From Candidatus Thalassarchaeaceae archaeon (GTDB lineage: Archaea; Thermoplasmatota; Poseidoniia; Poseidoniales; Thalassarchaeaceae): a stretch of 6,936 nt of DNA. Below are positions 1 through 5,995 of the stretch, piece after piece. How positions within the stretch are numbered: the first letter of the stretch is position 1; each line of letters opens with the position of its first letter. Both the position numbers and the translations under genes were made by a program. The stretch lies in the NCBI GenBank assembly GCA_013329905.1, contig DUJH01000043.1, positions 5,896 to 12,831 of the forward strand, read 5' to 3'. The notes beneath the pieces were generated by a model. The model was not told where the DNA came from. It was given only the letters and a program-made list of their open reading frames with translations, and searched no databases.

Positions 1-545
1 AGGCCACCGCCGCCGATGGGTGCGATGATTGCATCGAGCGGTCCAACCTCATTGATCAGCTCGAGGGCAGCGGTGCCCTGTCCTGCGACAACCCGAGGGT
101 CGTCGAATGGATGGACGAAGGCGGCTCCAGTCCTTTCCATCACCGCTGCTGCAGTTCTCTCTCGAGCTTCGAGGGTGGGCTCGCAGAAGGTGATTTCAGC
201 CCCATGGCTGCGAACTCCTTCGATCTTGACGCGAGGGGCGGTATCCGGCATCACGATGTAAGCGGAAACGCCACGCTGCTTGGCTGCGAGCGCGACAGCT
301 TGGGCATGATTCCCACTCGAATGTGTGCAGATACCGCGCTCTGCTTCCTCTCCGAGGAGCGCTACTGCATTGCTCGCCCCGCGGAATTTGAAGGCGCCGA
401 CATGTTGCAAATTCTCGCACTTGAAGAAGAGTCGCCGCCCTGCCATTGAATCGAGTGCAGGAGAAGTCAGAACTGGAGTGTAGGCGACGATTCCATCGAT
501 GCGAGCAGCCGCTTCGCGAACATCCTCAAACTTGACCGCAGCCAT
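1..545 (-). CDS. Serine/threonine dehydratase or serine racemase, PLP fold type II (partial, C-terminus off the window)
   Basis: The reading frame opens at ATG 543-545 on the minus strand and runs uninterrupted off the left edge, giving 181 complete codons, about half of a typical 310-400 residue enzyme. Family hallmarks are in order: FKFRGA with the Schiff-base lysine K53, the substrate-loop motif SSGNHAQA (residues 76-83), HPFDDP (145-150) and the start of the glycine-rich PLP-phosphate loop, IGGGG (177-181). This is the fold-type II family that deaminates L-threonine or L-serine to 2-oxo acids plus ammonia, or racemises serine, in the cytoplasm. Whether a C-terminal ACT regulatory domain (biosynthetic IlvA) is present cannot be seen. 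The lack of an N-terminal extension and the FKFRGA form suit the short catabolic or racemase type. It is transcribed divergently from the membrane protein at 606. Family assignment is firm; substrate is not. Confidence 0.93.
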   Translation of the reverse strand, partial: MAAVKFEDVREAAARIDGIVAYTPVLTSPALDSMAGRRLFFKCENLQHVGAFKFRGASNAVALLGEEAERGICTHSSGNHAQAVALAAKQRGVSAYIVMPDTAPRVKIEGVRSHGAEITFCEPTLEARERTAAAVMERTGAAFVHPFDDPRVVAGQGTAALELINEVGPLDAIIAPIGGGG

Positions 546-623
546 ATGCCTCACCCCTCCCAAGCGCCTTGAGCGCATCACTGCTGCGGCGCGTTCAAGC
601 CCTATGTGCACCTGCGAGGTGCG
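546..623. promoter_or_regulatory. Divergent intergenic region with an imperfect inverted repeat
   Basis: This short gap separates two divergently transcribed genes, so both promoters must lie in or overlap it. It holds an inverted repeat, CTTGAGCGC (568-576) against GCGTTCAAG (591-599), nine positions with one G-T pair and a 14-nt spacer. A further CAAG at 561-564 is inverted relative to CTTG 568-571. No convincing TATA element is visible on either strand. The repeat could be an operator or chance. The right limit depends on whether the plus-strand gene starts at GTG 606 or ATG 624. Confidence 0.3.
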
Positions 624-1049
624 ATGAGCGAGGGTGTTCCCAACTTTACAGCCCATGCTGTGATTGGTTCTTTGCTAGTGCTCGACGCTGCAGTTCTGGG
701 CTTTGCTCCGGCTGGGCCTTGGGATTCAGAATCCTTCAGTGTCGGCATCATCGGGCTTATCGGATTGGGCTTCTGGTACGTCGCTTGGTATCGAGCCACG
801 TTCAAGCGCAAGGGCTTGATTCCGTGGCTCGATCGATGGCAGGATCCAATCGGCTCATCTCGCAAGGTGCTCGTTGCAGGGATTGCGACAATTATTCTCG
901 CTTGGATTGCGGGCAATCCATTACAACCCTACTTGCCCGATCCAACAGGCCTAGTGCTCATGCTAATCGGCCTGTTGATGTCACTTTCAGGAGCATATGC
1001 GATGCTTGCCAGTGGCCCTCTTGCAGACCCTGAATCCACCACAGAATAA
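606..1049 (+). CDS. Small four-helix integral membrane protein of unknown function
   Basis: I do not recognise this family. From GTG 606 the product is 147 residues; an in-frame ATG at 624 gives 141 residues beginning MSEGVPNF and is an equally good start. A weak GAGGT at 616-620 sits only three bases before that ATG. Using the GTG numbering, there are four hydrophobic segments at about residues 15-34, 46-63, 89-104 and 113-134. A basic cytosolic-looking loop (TFKRKG, then RWQDP) lies between helices 2 and 3, and an acidic tail ends the protein. This predicts a small inner-membrane protein with no catalytic motif or metal-binding cluster that I can see. It is convergent with rnhA, with 12 bp between the two stop codons, and divergent from the dehydratase gene, so it is probably a single-gene transcript. 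Confidence 0.75.
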   Translation: MHLRGAMSEGVPNFTAHAVIGSLLVLDAAVLGFAPAGPWDSESFSVGIIGLIGLGFWYVAWYRATFKRKGLIPWLDRWQDPIGSSRKVLVAGIATIILAWIAGNPLQPYLPDPTGLVLMLIGLLMSLSGAYAMLASGPLADPESTTE

Positions 1050-1061
1050 TCGATTCGCAGC

Positions 1062-1604
1062 CTATCTGTTGCCGGGTTTCCAGAATTGTAGAGGCAAAGG
1101 TTCCTCGCCACTCATTGCTCTGAAAGCAAGATGGTCGGCGCGCTCGTTCCAACGATGGCCACGATGAGCGCGCACATGCTCTCCGTGAAGCTCGCGCAGA
1201 CTGGATACCTCATCCCACATAGCGCGCACGCGCGAGGCAAGGGCTCGATTCTTCTTCGCCCGCCATTCACCTTGTGCGATATTCAGCGCATATTGTGAAT
1301 CGGCCCGAATGACAACCGAATCATCACCTCCCTTTGCAAGAAGCCATTGCAAAGCTCCAGCGATAGCGTTCAATTCAGCAGTATTGTTCGAGCCGACTTC
1401 AGCTCCGATGAATCCACTCGAGCCATCTTCGGTAATTACGCGCCCAAAACCCTCAGTGATGACTTCACCACGTCCTCTGCCCAAGCCAGTGTCTCCTCTG
1501 ACGACGCAAAACCCCCATCCTGCAGGGGTTGCGGCGGTGACATTTCGATTCTCTTCGCACGAACCATCCACGTAGATATGGAGGATCGCGACCACGGGGC
1601 TCAC
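1062..1604 (-). CDS. rnhA: Ribonuclease HI
   Basis: Ribonuclease HI cleaves the RNA strand of RNA-DNA hybrids, removing primers and R-loops. The 180-residue product has the full DEDD metal-binding set: D13 (IYVDGS), E77 (NNTAEL), D102 (RADSQY) and D157 (NERADH). It also has the flexible-loop histidine H147, ten residues before D157 as in the E. coli enzyme (H124/D134). It is longer than the usual ~155 residues because about 26 extra residues lie between the first Asp and the Glu, giving an extended first hairpin region (residues 15-75). Start is GTG 1602-1604, chosen because it lies just before the core strand and forms a GTGA overlap with the gcvH stop codon, implying translational coupling. 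The C-terminus ends in a short tail, LQFWKPGNR, with no extra domain. Confidence 0.93.
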   Translation of the reverse strand: MSPVVAILHIYVDGSCEENRNVTAATPAGWGFCVVRGDTGLGRGRGEVITEGFGRVITEDGSSGFIGAEVGSNNTAELNAIAGALQWLLAKGGDDSVVIRADSQYALNIAQGEWRAKKNRALASRVRAMWDEVSSLRELHGEHVRAHRGHRWNERADHLAFRAMSGEEPLPLQFWKPGNR

Positions 1605-1984
1605 TCACCGAGTAGTTCGCTGTATCCGGACGCGTCGAGAAGCGCGTCCAATTCACCAGCATCACTAATCGTCATTTTCCAAATCCAGCCCTCTCCGTAA
1701 GGATCCTGATTGATTTGCTCGGGGGCATCTTCGAGACTCTCGTTAGCCTCTGTGATGTTGCCAGCGAGAGGTGCGTAAATTTCGCTGACTGACTTTACAG
1801 ATTCGACACTACCACACGATTCCATAGCCGCAACATTTGCGCCGACCTCTGGGAGTTCGACCCAAACGACATCGGTTAGTGCATCCTGAGCGAAGTCCGT
1901 GACTCCAATTGTGGCGGTATCGCCATCGATTCGAACCCACTCATGCTCTGCCGTGTATCTCAATTCTGCGGGCACTTCACTCAT
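1601..1984 (-). CDS. gcvH: Glycine cleavage system H protein (lipoyl carrier)
   Basis: The H protein carries the lipoyl arm that shuttles the aminomethyl group of glycine between the P, T and L proteins of the glycine cleavage complex. The 127-residue product is the normal family length (E. coli 129). It shows the N-terminal YTAEHEWV signature (10-17), IGVTDFAQDALTDVV (26-40), the lipoylation site ESVKSVSEIYAP with K64, and the C-terminal PYGEGWIWKM segment (95-104). Start ATG 1982-1984 was chosen over an in-frame start at 2035, which would add 17 unconserved residues (RNRNLDPSPNPRR and so on). No P-, T- or L-protein gene is in the window, so the gene sits apart from its complex. It overlaps rnhA by 4 bp and is preceded by a 78-bp gap without a clear Shine-Dalgarno sequence. 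Confidence 0.95.
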   Translation of the reverse strand: MSEVPAELRYTAEHEWVRIDGDTATIGVTDFAQDALTDVVWVELPEVGANVAAMESCGSVESVKSVSEIYAPLAGNITEANESLEDAPEQINQDPYGEGWIWKMTISDAGELDALLDASGYSELLGE

Positions 1985-2062
1985 GCTATCGAGCCGGCGA
2001 GGATTGGGAGAGGGGTCAAGGTTTCGATTGCGCAAGCAGAGAGTGAAGGGGCCATAACCCTC

Positions 2063-2446
2063 TCATTCTTCCTCGCCGTACCTCTCCTCGAGTTTTTTCT
2101 TTTCAAGCTGGGCCCAACGCGAACTCATGCCTTCATCGTCAGCATCGAATCGCTCTTCTTCGAGCCGTTCGCGCATCACTGACTCCGGCTCGCGGCTGAA
2201 CCAGCGGTCGAGTGGTGCTTCGCCGTGCTCTCGTCCGCGCGAGACGCGGAGGATGAGGAGTCCTGCCAGGCAGATGAGTACGACGATAGGCAGGACGAGC
2301 GCGGCATCATTGATGCTTGCACAAGAGCTGCCGGTGCAGCCGAGCACCTCGATCCGGCCTTCCGAAAGGGCGAGTGCGCTGAGGAATGCGGCGGGAATAG
2401 CGATGCCGATTAGCACGCGCTCGAGACGGGCCGCGGGGGATTCCAT
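2063..2446 (-). CDS. Hypothetical two-helix membrane protein with charged cytosolic tail
   Basis: I do not recognise this 127-residue family. Start is ATG 2444-2446; the stop is 78 bp before gcvH. Two hydrophobic helices are visible at about residues 11-28 and 48-68. The short loop between them (about 30-47) contains the pair C37/C42 in CTGSSC, which could form a disulfide if outside the membrane. Basic residues at 68-73 (RVSRGR) follow helix 2 and, by the positive-inside rule, put both ends in the cytoplasm. Residues 74-127 are highly charged and probably helical, with RERLEEER and QLEKKKLEERYGEEE, suggesting a coiled coil or protein-binding tail. It lies between the NTPase gene and gcvH on the same strand, so co-transcription is possible, but no functional link is evident. 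Confidence 0.75.
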   Translation of the reverse strand: MESPAARLERVLIGIAIPAAFLSALALSEGRIEVLGCTGSSCASINDAALVLPIVVLICLAGLLILRVSRGREHGEAPLDRWFSREPESVMRERLEEERFDADDEGMSSRWAQLEKKKLEERYGEEE

Positions 2447-2540
2447 CGATACTCTGAGCGACCCGAAGCGGATGAATGCCTCGCCTTTGCTGTCCCGCGC
2501 TGTTCAGTGTCAGTGCAGGTCAAAAGCCGGCCAATAATTG
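2447..2540. other. Intergenic gap between NTPase and membrane-protein genes
   Basis: This 94-bp gap holds a tandem TCAGTG TCAGTG (2504-2515) and no convincing promoter, terminator hairpin or ribosome binding site on the minus strand. Read-through from the NTPase gene is therefore plausible but not shown. Confidence 0.25.
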
Positions 2541-3125
2541 TCAGAAAGTCTCGCGGACTAACTTGTAAATCTTGTATGGCAGAAGCGCGCGATTGACAGG
2601 AGTCACTTCGAGGATACGTGCATCATCACGACGCCGAATATCTTGAAGCAGCGGATGCCGACTTTTCTTGTGAAGGGTCAAAATCGTCGGCATATCTCTG
2701 TCGAGCCCCTCACGAACAGCCTTGACAAAGGCCTCGCTCTCCACAGAGTACTTGCCGATTTCATCGATTACGAGGATTTCACACTCATCGATGGTTCGCT
2801 GAATAGCAGCGACTCCGATTTTGTCCAGTGCGGTTGGATCGATACCGTATCCCAGAATCCGAGTCCGAGAGTCAATGTCTCGATGTGCCATGATTGCCGA
2901 ATCTCCAGTGATGATATCCACAACTTCGAATCCAACGCGTTGACCACCCTCGAGAATTGTGCGCGTTTTCATCCCGCCAACGACCGGATTTCCAGCGGTA
3001 TCATCCCTGCGAGCTCGCTTCTCTTGACGTCGCTCATCACTTAGCATCTTGACGACTTTTTCGAGAACTGCGGACTTGCCAGCCCTTGGAAGGCCAGTAA
3101 TGCCTATTTTTGGATGAATTCCCAT
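2541..3125 (-). CDS. THEP1-family nucleoside-triphosphatase (NTPase)
   Basis: The 194-residue product matches the THEP1/NTPCR family, P-loop enzymes that hydrolyse NTPs to NDPs and whose cellular role is poorly known. Visible motifs: Walker A GLPRAGKS (11-18), the strand around EGGQRVGF (59-66), Walker B with the family signature VIDEIGKYSVES (119-130), and TLHKKSRHPLL (150-160) before the C-terminal EVTPVNRALLP (173-183). Length agrees with the family (about 175-190). An unusual basic stretch, RRQEKRARRDD (32-42), lies just after the P-loop helix where relatives usually have a short turn. ATG 3123-3125 was chosen because the protein then begins MGIHPKIGITG, as relatives do. An upstream in-frame TTG at 3194 would add 23 residues of unconserved sequence. 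It is the first gene of the minus-strand run leading to rnhA. Confidence 0.9.
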   Translation of the reverse strand: MGIHPKIGITGLPRAGKSAVLEKVVKMLSDERRQEKRARRDDTAGNPVVGGMKTRTILEGGQRVGFEVVDIITGDSAIMAHRDIDSRTRILGYGIDPTALDKIGVAAIQRTIDECEILVIDEIGKYSVESEAFVKAVREGLDRDMPTILTLHKKSRHPLLQDIRRRDDARILEVTPVNRALLPYKIYKLVRETF

Positions 3126-3150
3126 AATCTCGCCTATTTCACAAACGCTA

Positions 3151-3178
3151 ACGCGATGTACGACTTGCGTACGCGATG
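3151..3178. repeat. Direct repeat ACGCGATG flanking a short inverted repeat
   Basis: ACGCGATG occurs at 3151-3158 and again at 3171-3178, 20 bp apart. Between and overlapping them, GTACG (3158-3162) is inverted as CGTAC (3168-3172) around a 5-nt spacer. It sits about 25-55 bp upstream of the NTPase ATG, a position suited to an operator. The copies are short, so coincidence cannot be excluded. Confidence 0.3.
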
Positions 3179-3226
3179 CGCTCGTAATAATCAATTTGGT
3201 CTAAAGGCGTCAATCGTTCCGTTCGA

Positions 3227-3242
3227 CGGAAATTAATTTCCG
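3227..3242. repeat. Perfect 16-bp palindrome CGGAAATTAATTTCCG
   Basis: Every base of CGGAAATTAATTTCCG pairs with its mirror position; the symmetry stops at 3226/3243. It lies in non-coding DNA about 100 bp upstream of the NTPase ATG. Its AT-rich centre could double as a TATA-like element on either strand. The length, symmetry and location make a dimeric regulator site plausible, but no second copy was noticed in the window. Confidence 0.5.
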
Positions 3243-3335
3243 GACTTCATCCTCTTATTTTCGACTTCACTGACACAAACCGAAAATCAGACGACATTGG
3301 AAGTAATTGTCAATCCGAGAAGGATTCGGACCCAG

Positions 3336-5387
3336 TCACAGTTGCATAGCAGCGAGGCTGACTGGGGGTGGGAAGGGTAGGTTTTCGATCTCGTAATTGT
3401 TGACGTTATTATTCGCCGCCCAGGCACGTGACCAGAGATTGAGCTTGTCTGAGTTGAGATGCTCAGCAAGCCAGAGCAGACCATCATCTACGGTTCCATA
3501 CTGCTCTGCGAGGCTGTCCTGAACAGCCCCTGGTAGTTCGAGGAAATTCACCGAATTCCCCAGAACACAGTTTGGAGGTACGACGACCCAACGCAGTCGG
3601 CGGTTTTGCTGAGCGTTAACGATGGCTTGGCAAGCGATTCTACTTACTCCGCGCGGCCCGATAGGCCCCTTCCACATAGCTTGTGAACGCCTGAGTGAGT
3701 CCTTTGGGATCGAGGAGTTGTATCCAGGGTGATTGATTGAGACCTTGCTTCCATCGAGGTTGAAGTGGATTCCGCGGATGAACGGTGTGCCACGCGAGCG
3801 AGGATTCCAATCACGGATGTCAGACGACCACGTAGTTTGGTCAATCTCTCCGACACGAACGCGGATTGGTTCGCCACTCGGGTTGAGCCAATTGTGTTCC
3901 TCAGATAGGCGAGGAAGATCAGCAAGTTGCGAGATGGCCTTCAGAACCGAGCGGCGCTCGTGTTCTGCACGCGGCATTCTTGGGACAGCCCAATTCATAT
4001 CGGTCCAAACTGACCATATGTCGCGCTCAAGGACGAGTTCCGGCGATTTCGGGTCGAGTCCAGTCGAAGGTAGAACATCGCTGCTCTCCAAAGGACCCCA
4101 ACTCCTCAGAGCAGAAGTCTCTCCTCCTACTGTGATGCCGATGACGAGAACACCCTGCGAGACTCCAGGGAATACTCTCTGGCTCTCTGGGAATGACCAC
4201 GCTGAGTCCCAATCGTTGCGCTCGACGATGAGCTTTCGAAGAGGTACGCTACTCTTCTCACGCAACAGTGAATCGGGTACAATCATGCGAACTCGGCCAC
4301 CTTCACAGACGAGTTGTAGGGAACGCTCGAGGAATAGGCGGTAGAGGTTCACATTACCAAGAAGGGTGCTGAATCGGAGCCGGCCATCATCCTCGGTGAT
4401 ACTGCGCAGCTCGCGAGACAATTCCTTACGCAGATTACTGCCATCAGGGTGGCCTCGAAACCTATCCTTGATTCGCAACCAAGGAGGATTGCATATTAGT
4501 AGACGCGGCTCATTATTCCAAGGCCAGATGCCGCGCAGTGCATCATCGTGCTGTACGCTGGACTCAAGCAGTACCTCCGCTTCCCCGCGGGCGATGCGTG
4601 AATCGTCACCAGGCCCATCGAGGTCGACAAGACCTGACTTGGCCAGAACCAGCAAGAGGCGTCGACGAGTACAGCGCACGGCAATCTCAGAGATATCGAG
4701 AAGTTGCATGTTTGAGAGGAGGCGAATCGTGTCCTCCTTCCGAGCCGAGTCTGACATTCCATCGATTCGCTCAGAGTGAACCTTCAGTACGCGCTCGGGG
4801 AAGAGGCCGGCGCCGACCGCTGGGTCGGCGAAGGGCAGTGGGATTCCAGAGGCAGTCTTCTCTCCATTCAGTACCGCTTCGTCCAATTCATCGTCCTGTT
4901 CGGGTGAGTTGGCCGCGTTCATTTGAGCGGCGAAGGCGCGGAAGCCAGGAGGTAGAGCGGCCAGAGAAATTTCCGTAGGCATCTGAGTAGATACTCCTGC
5001 ACCTCGCTCACCGAGCTCGTCGGCGAGCATTGCATCCGCGAAGCGAGCGGGAGTCGCGTAAGCACCGCGAGGCGAGCGGCCATCAATTTCAGCGTCGTAG
5101 CGAGCCAGCATATGGTCGAGAACCGCTCCTGGATTCGCTAGTAGCCCAGCAGGCAGTGTAGGCCAATCGCTGGGCATCGTGGCTGCGATAGGGATATTGT
5201 GTCGAATCGACTCTTCCCAAGCATCAAGCCACGAGTCGAGTTGTTCAATTCTATTCTCGCACGACCTATCGAGCCGTGCGTACCATCCCGACGCGTCGCT
5301 GACCATGATATCGACGCGACTGCCGACATGGGTCTCTTCTTTGAAGGGAACGGTTGCTCCCAACCTCCCTTTCGAGGGATAAATCAC
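3336..5387 (-). CDS. Adenine-N6 DNA methyltransferase, Eco57I/PglX/TaqI-like, no visible nuclease domain
   Basis: This 683-residue protein is predicted to transfer a methyl group from S-adenosylmethionine to the N6 of adenine in DNA. In order: an unassigned mainly helical N-terminus (1-105); a motif X-like segment, RGAYATPARFADAML (107-121); SAM-binding motif I, ADPAVGAGLF (187-196); catalytic motif IV, NPPW (300-303); an Eco57I-type stretch with LYRLFLERSLQLV (348-360), MIVPDSLL (368-375) and VFPGVSQGVLVIGI (405-418). The C-terminal half probably recognises the target; its end, NNYEIENLPFP (663-673), resembles TaqI-type specificity domains. No PD-(D/E)XK or HNH motif is apparent. GTG 5385-5387 was chosen because it forms a GTGA overlap with the upstream gene; ATG at 5306 (beginning MVSDASGW) is an alternative. 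It is about half the length of BREX PglX or IIG enzymes. Restriction partner: none in the window. Confidence 0.88.
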   Translation of the reverse strand: MIYPSKGRLGATVPFKEETHVGSRVDIMVSDASGWYARLDRSCENRIEQLDSWLDAWEESIRHNIPIAATMPSDWPTLPAGLLANPGAVLDHMLARYDAEIDGRSPRGAYATPARFADAMLADELGERGAGVSTQMPTEISLAALPPGFRAFAAQMNAANSPEQDDELDEAVLNGEKTASGIPLPFADPAVGAGLFPERVLKVHSERIDGMSDSARKEDTIRLLSNMQLLDISEIAVRCTRRRLLLVLAKSGLVDLDGPGDDSRIARGEAEVLLESSVQHDDALRGIWPWNNEPRLLICNPPWLRIKDRFRGHPDGSNLRKELSRELRSITEDDGRLRFSTLLGNVNLYRLFLERSLQLVCEGGRVRMIVPDSLLREKSSVPLRKLIVERNDWDSAWSFPESQRVFPGVSQGVLVIGITVGGETSALRSWGPLESSDVLPSTGLDPKSPELVLERDIWSVWTDMNWAVPRMPRAEHERRSVLKAISQLADLPRLSEEHNWLNPSGEPIRVRVGEIDQTTWSSDIRDWNPRSRGTPFIRGIHFNLDGSKVSINHPGYNSSIPKDSLRRSQAMWKGPIGPRGVSRIACQAIVNAQQNRRLRWVVVPPNCVLGNSVNFLELPGAVQDSLAEQYGTVDDGLLWLAEHLNSDKLNLWSRAWAANNNVNNYEIENLPFPPPVSLAAMQL

Positions 5388-5995
5388 GATTTCAGGCCAA
5401 ATAAATTCTGTTCCAACTCGATGATGAGGCGGTGTTGCAAGAGGTGTGCGATCGCCTCATCTACCTCCTCGAGAGAGATTCCCATGGGCCGCAGTACCTC
5501 GATGAGTTCGTCAAAATGGACAGGGGACGCCTTTTGCAATGAGGCCACTTCAATTGTTCCGAGGATGTGTTCAGCAACAATTGCCAGCAGAGGATCGTCC
5601 TCGACTCCGAGGATTCCACCCGAGACCACGGGCTCATTGGTCTCGAACGCTTCATGAGGCTCGACCGATGGGGTGATTGGCCCATCGAAGACATCGAAGA
5701 GATTCTTCTGCAACGGGTCACTCATCAGGCCTTGATCAGACACCTCTCGCTGCCGCTTGAGCCGCTTGACCAAAGTCTCGATTCGATGTAGTCTCTGTTC
5801 GAGACGCATGCGCTCACGCCCAAGATGGGCCTCGACGAGTTCCAAATCTTCCTCAGCTCTCTCATCTAGCCAGCGCGCCAAATCCCATGAAGGATCGAGA
5901 CGTAACATCGTCTCCCAAAGGCGCACGACTGAATCTGGCAGCGTCTTCACGTCGATGCGTCGAGATTCGCTACCGTCGTCTCCCGGCCGGTCCAT
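5384..5995 (-). CDS. Coiled-coil/winged-helix-like protein coupled to the DNA methyltransferase
   Basis: I do not recognise this 203-residue protein. It starts at ATG 5993-5995 and its stop overlaps the methyltransferase start by 4 bp, so the two are almost certainly co-translated and may act together. Residues about 45-85 form a charged helix with coiled-coil spacing (EEDLELVEAHL, RIETLVKRLKRQREV). Residues 92-130 look like a flexible, acidic and proline-containing linker. The linker includes QKNLFDVF (96-103), which resembles a PCNA-interaction box except for Val in place of the first aromatic residue. Residues about 133-203 (AEHILGTIEV, FDELIEVLRP, SLEEVDEAIAHLLQHRLI, then a short beta-like end) have the pattern of a winged helix-turn-helix. 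A role in DNA binding, methylase recruitment or specificity is an inference; no nuclease motif is visible. Confidence 0.8.
   Translation of the reverse strand: MDRPGDDGSESRRIDVKTLPDSVVRLWETMLRLDPSWDLARWLDERAEEDLELVEAHLGRERMRLEQRLHRIETLVKRLKRQREVSDQGLMSDPLQKNLFDVFDGPITPSVEPHEAFETNEPVVSGGILGVEDDPLLAIVAEHILGTIEVASLQKASPVHFDELIEVLRPMGISLEEVDEAIAHLLQHRLIIELEQNLFGLKS

Larger units (their letters stand above)
3126..3335. promoter_or_regulatory. Intergenic region upstream of the NTPase gene
   Basis: This 210-bp non-coding stretch separates the methyltransferase stop codon from the NTPase start; both genes are on the minus strand. It must hold the 3' end of the methyltransferase transcript and probably the NTPase promoter. 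Next to the methyltransferase stop there are two mutually exclusive weak hairpins (AATCC 3312-3316 with GGATT 3322-3326, or TCCGA 3314-3318 with TCGGA 3326-3330), not followed by a clean T-run on the minus strand. The minus strand is moderately T-rich at about 3275-3290, which could serve as an archaeal terminator, but weakly so. Nearer the NTPase gene lie the palindrome at 3227-3242 and the compound repeat at 3151-3178. I see no small gene here. Confidence 0.4.

Noticed and set aside
569..1033. Plus-strand 154-codon frame overlapping the small membrane protein
   Set aside because: The product is Arg/Cys/Ser-rich and lacks organised hydrophobic segments. The +1-shifted frame at 606-1049 gives four clean membrane helices, so that one is the real gene.
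1985..2035. Extended gcvH start (17 extra residues from 2035)
   Set aside because: The added residues are Arg/Asn/Pro-rich and unlike any H-protein N-terminus. ATG 1984 gives the normal family length and start.
2127..2537. Plus-strand 136-codon frame opposite the two-helix membrane protein
   Set aside because: The translation is low-complexity Ser/Arg with no recognisable domain, and it mirrors the minus-strand coding frame, which has sensible membrane topology.
3312..3330. Hairpin after the methyltransferase stop as an intrinsic terminator
   Set aside because: The stems are only five base pairs, mutually exclusive, and not followed by a T-run on the minus strand, so I mention it only as part of the intergenic region.
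3733..4344. Long plus-strand open frame opposite the DNA methyltransferase (about 203 codons)
   Set aside because: It lies entirely inside the methyltransferase gene on the other strand. Its translation is Ser/Arg-rich with no motif, typical of an antisense shadow of a coding frame.
3336..5387. Methyltransferase as a BREX PglX or a type IIG restriction enzyme
   Set aside because: It is too short for either, has no N-terminal nuclease motif, and none of the other BREX genes are in the window. Only the shared methylase core is supported.
5199..5657. Plus-strand 152-codon frame spanning the methyltransferase/partner junction
   Set aside because: Ser/Arg-rich antisense product across two convincing overlapping genes; no start signal or family match recognised.
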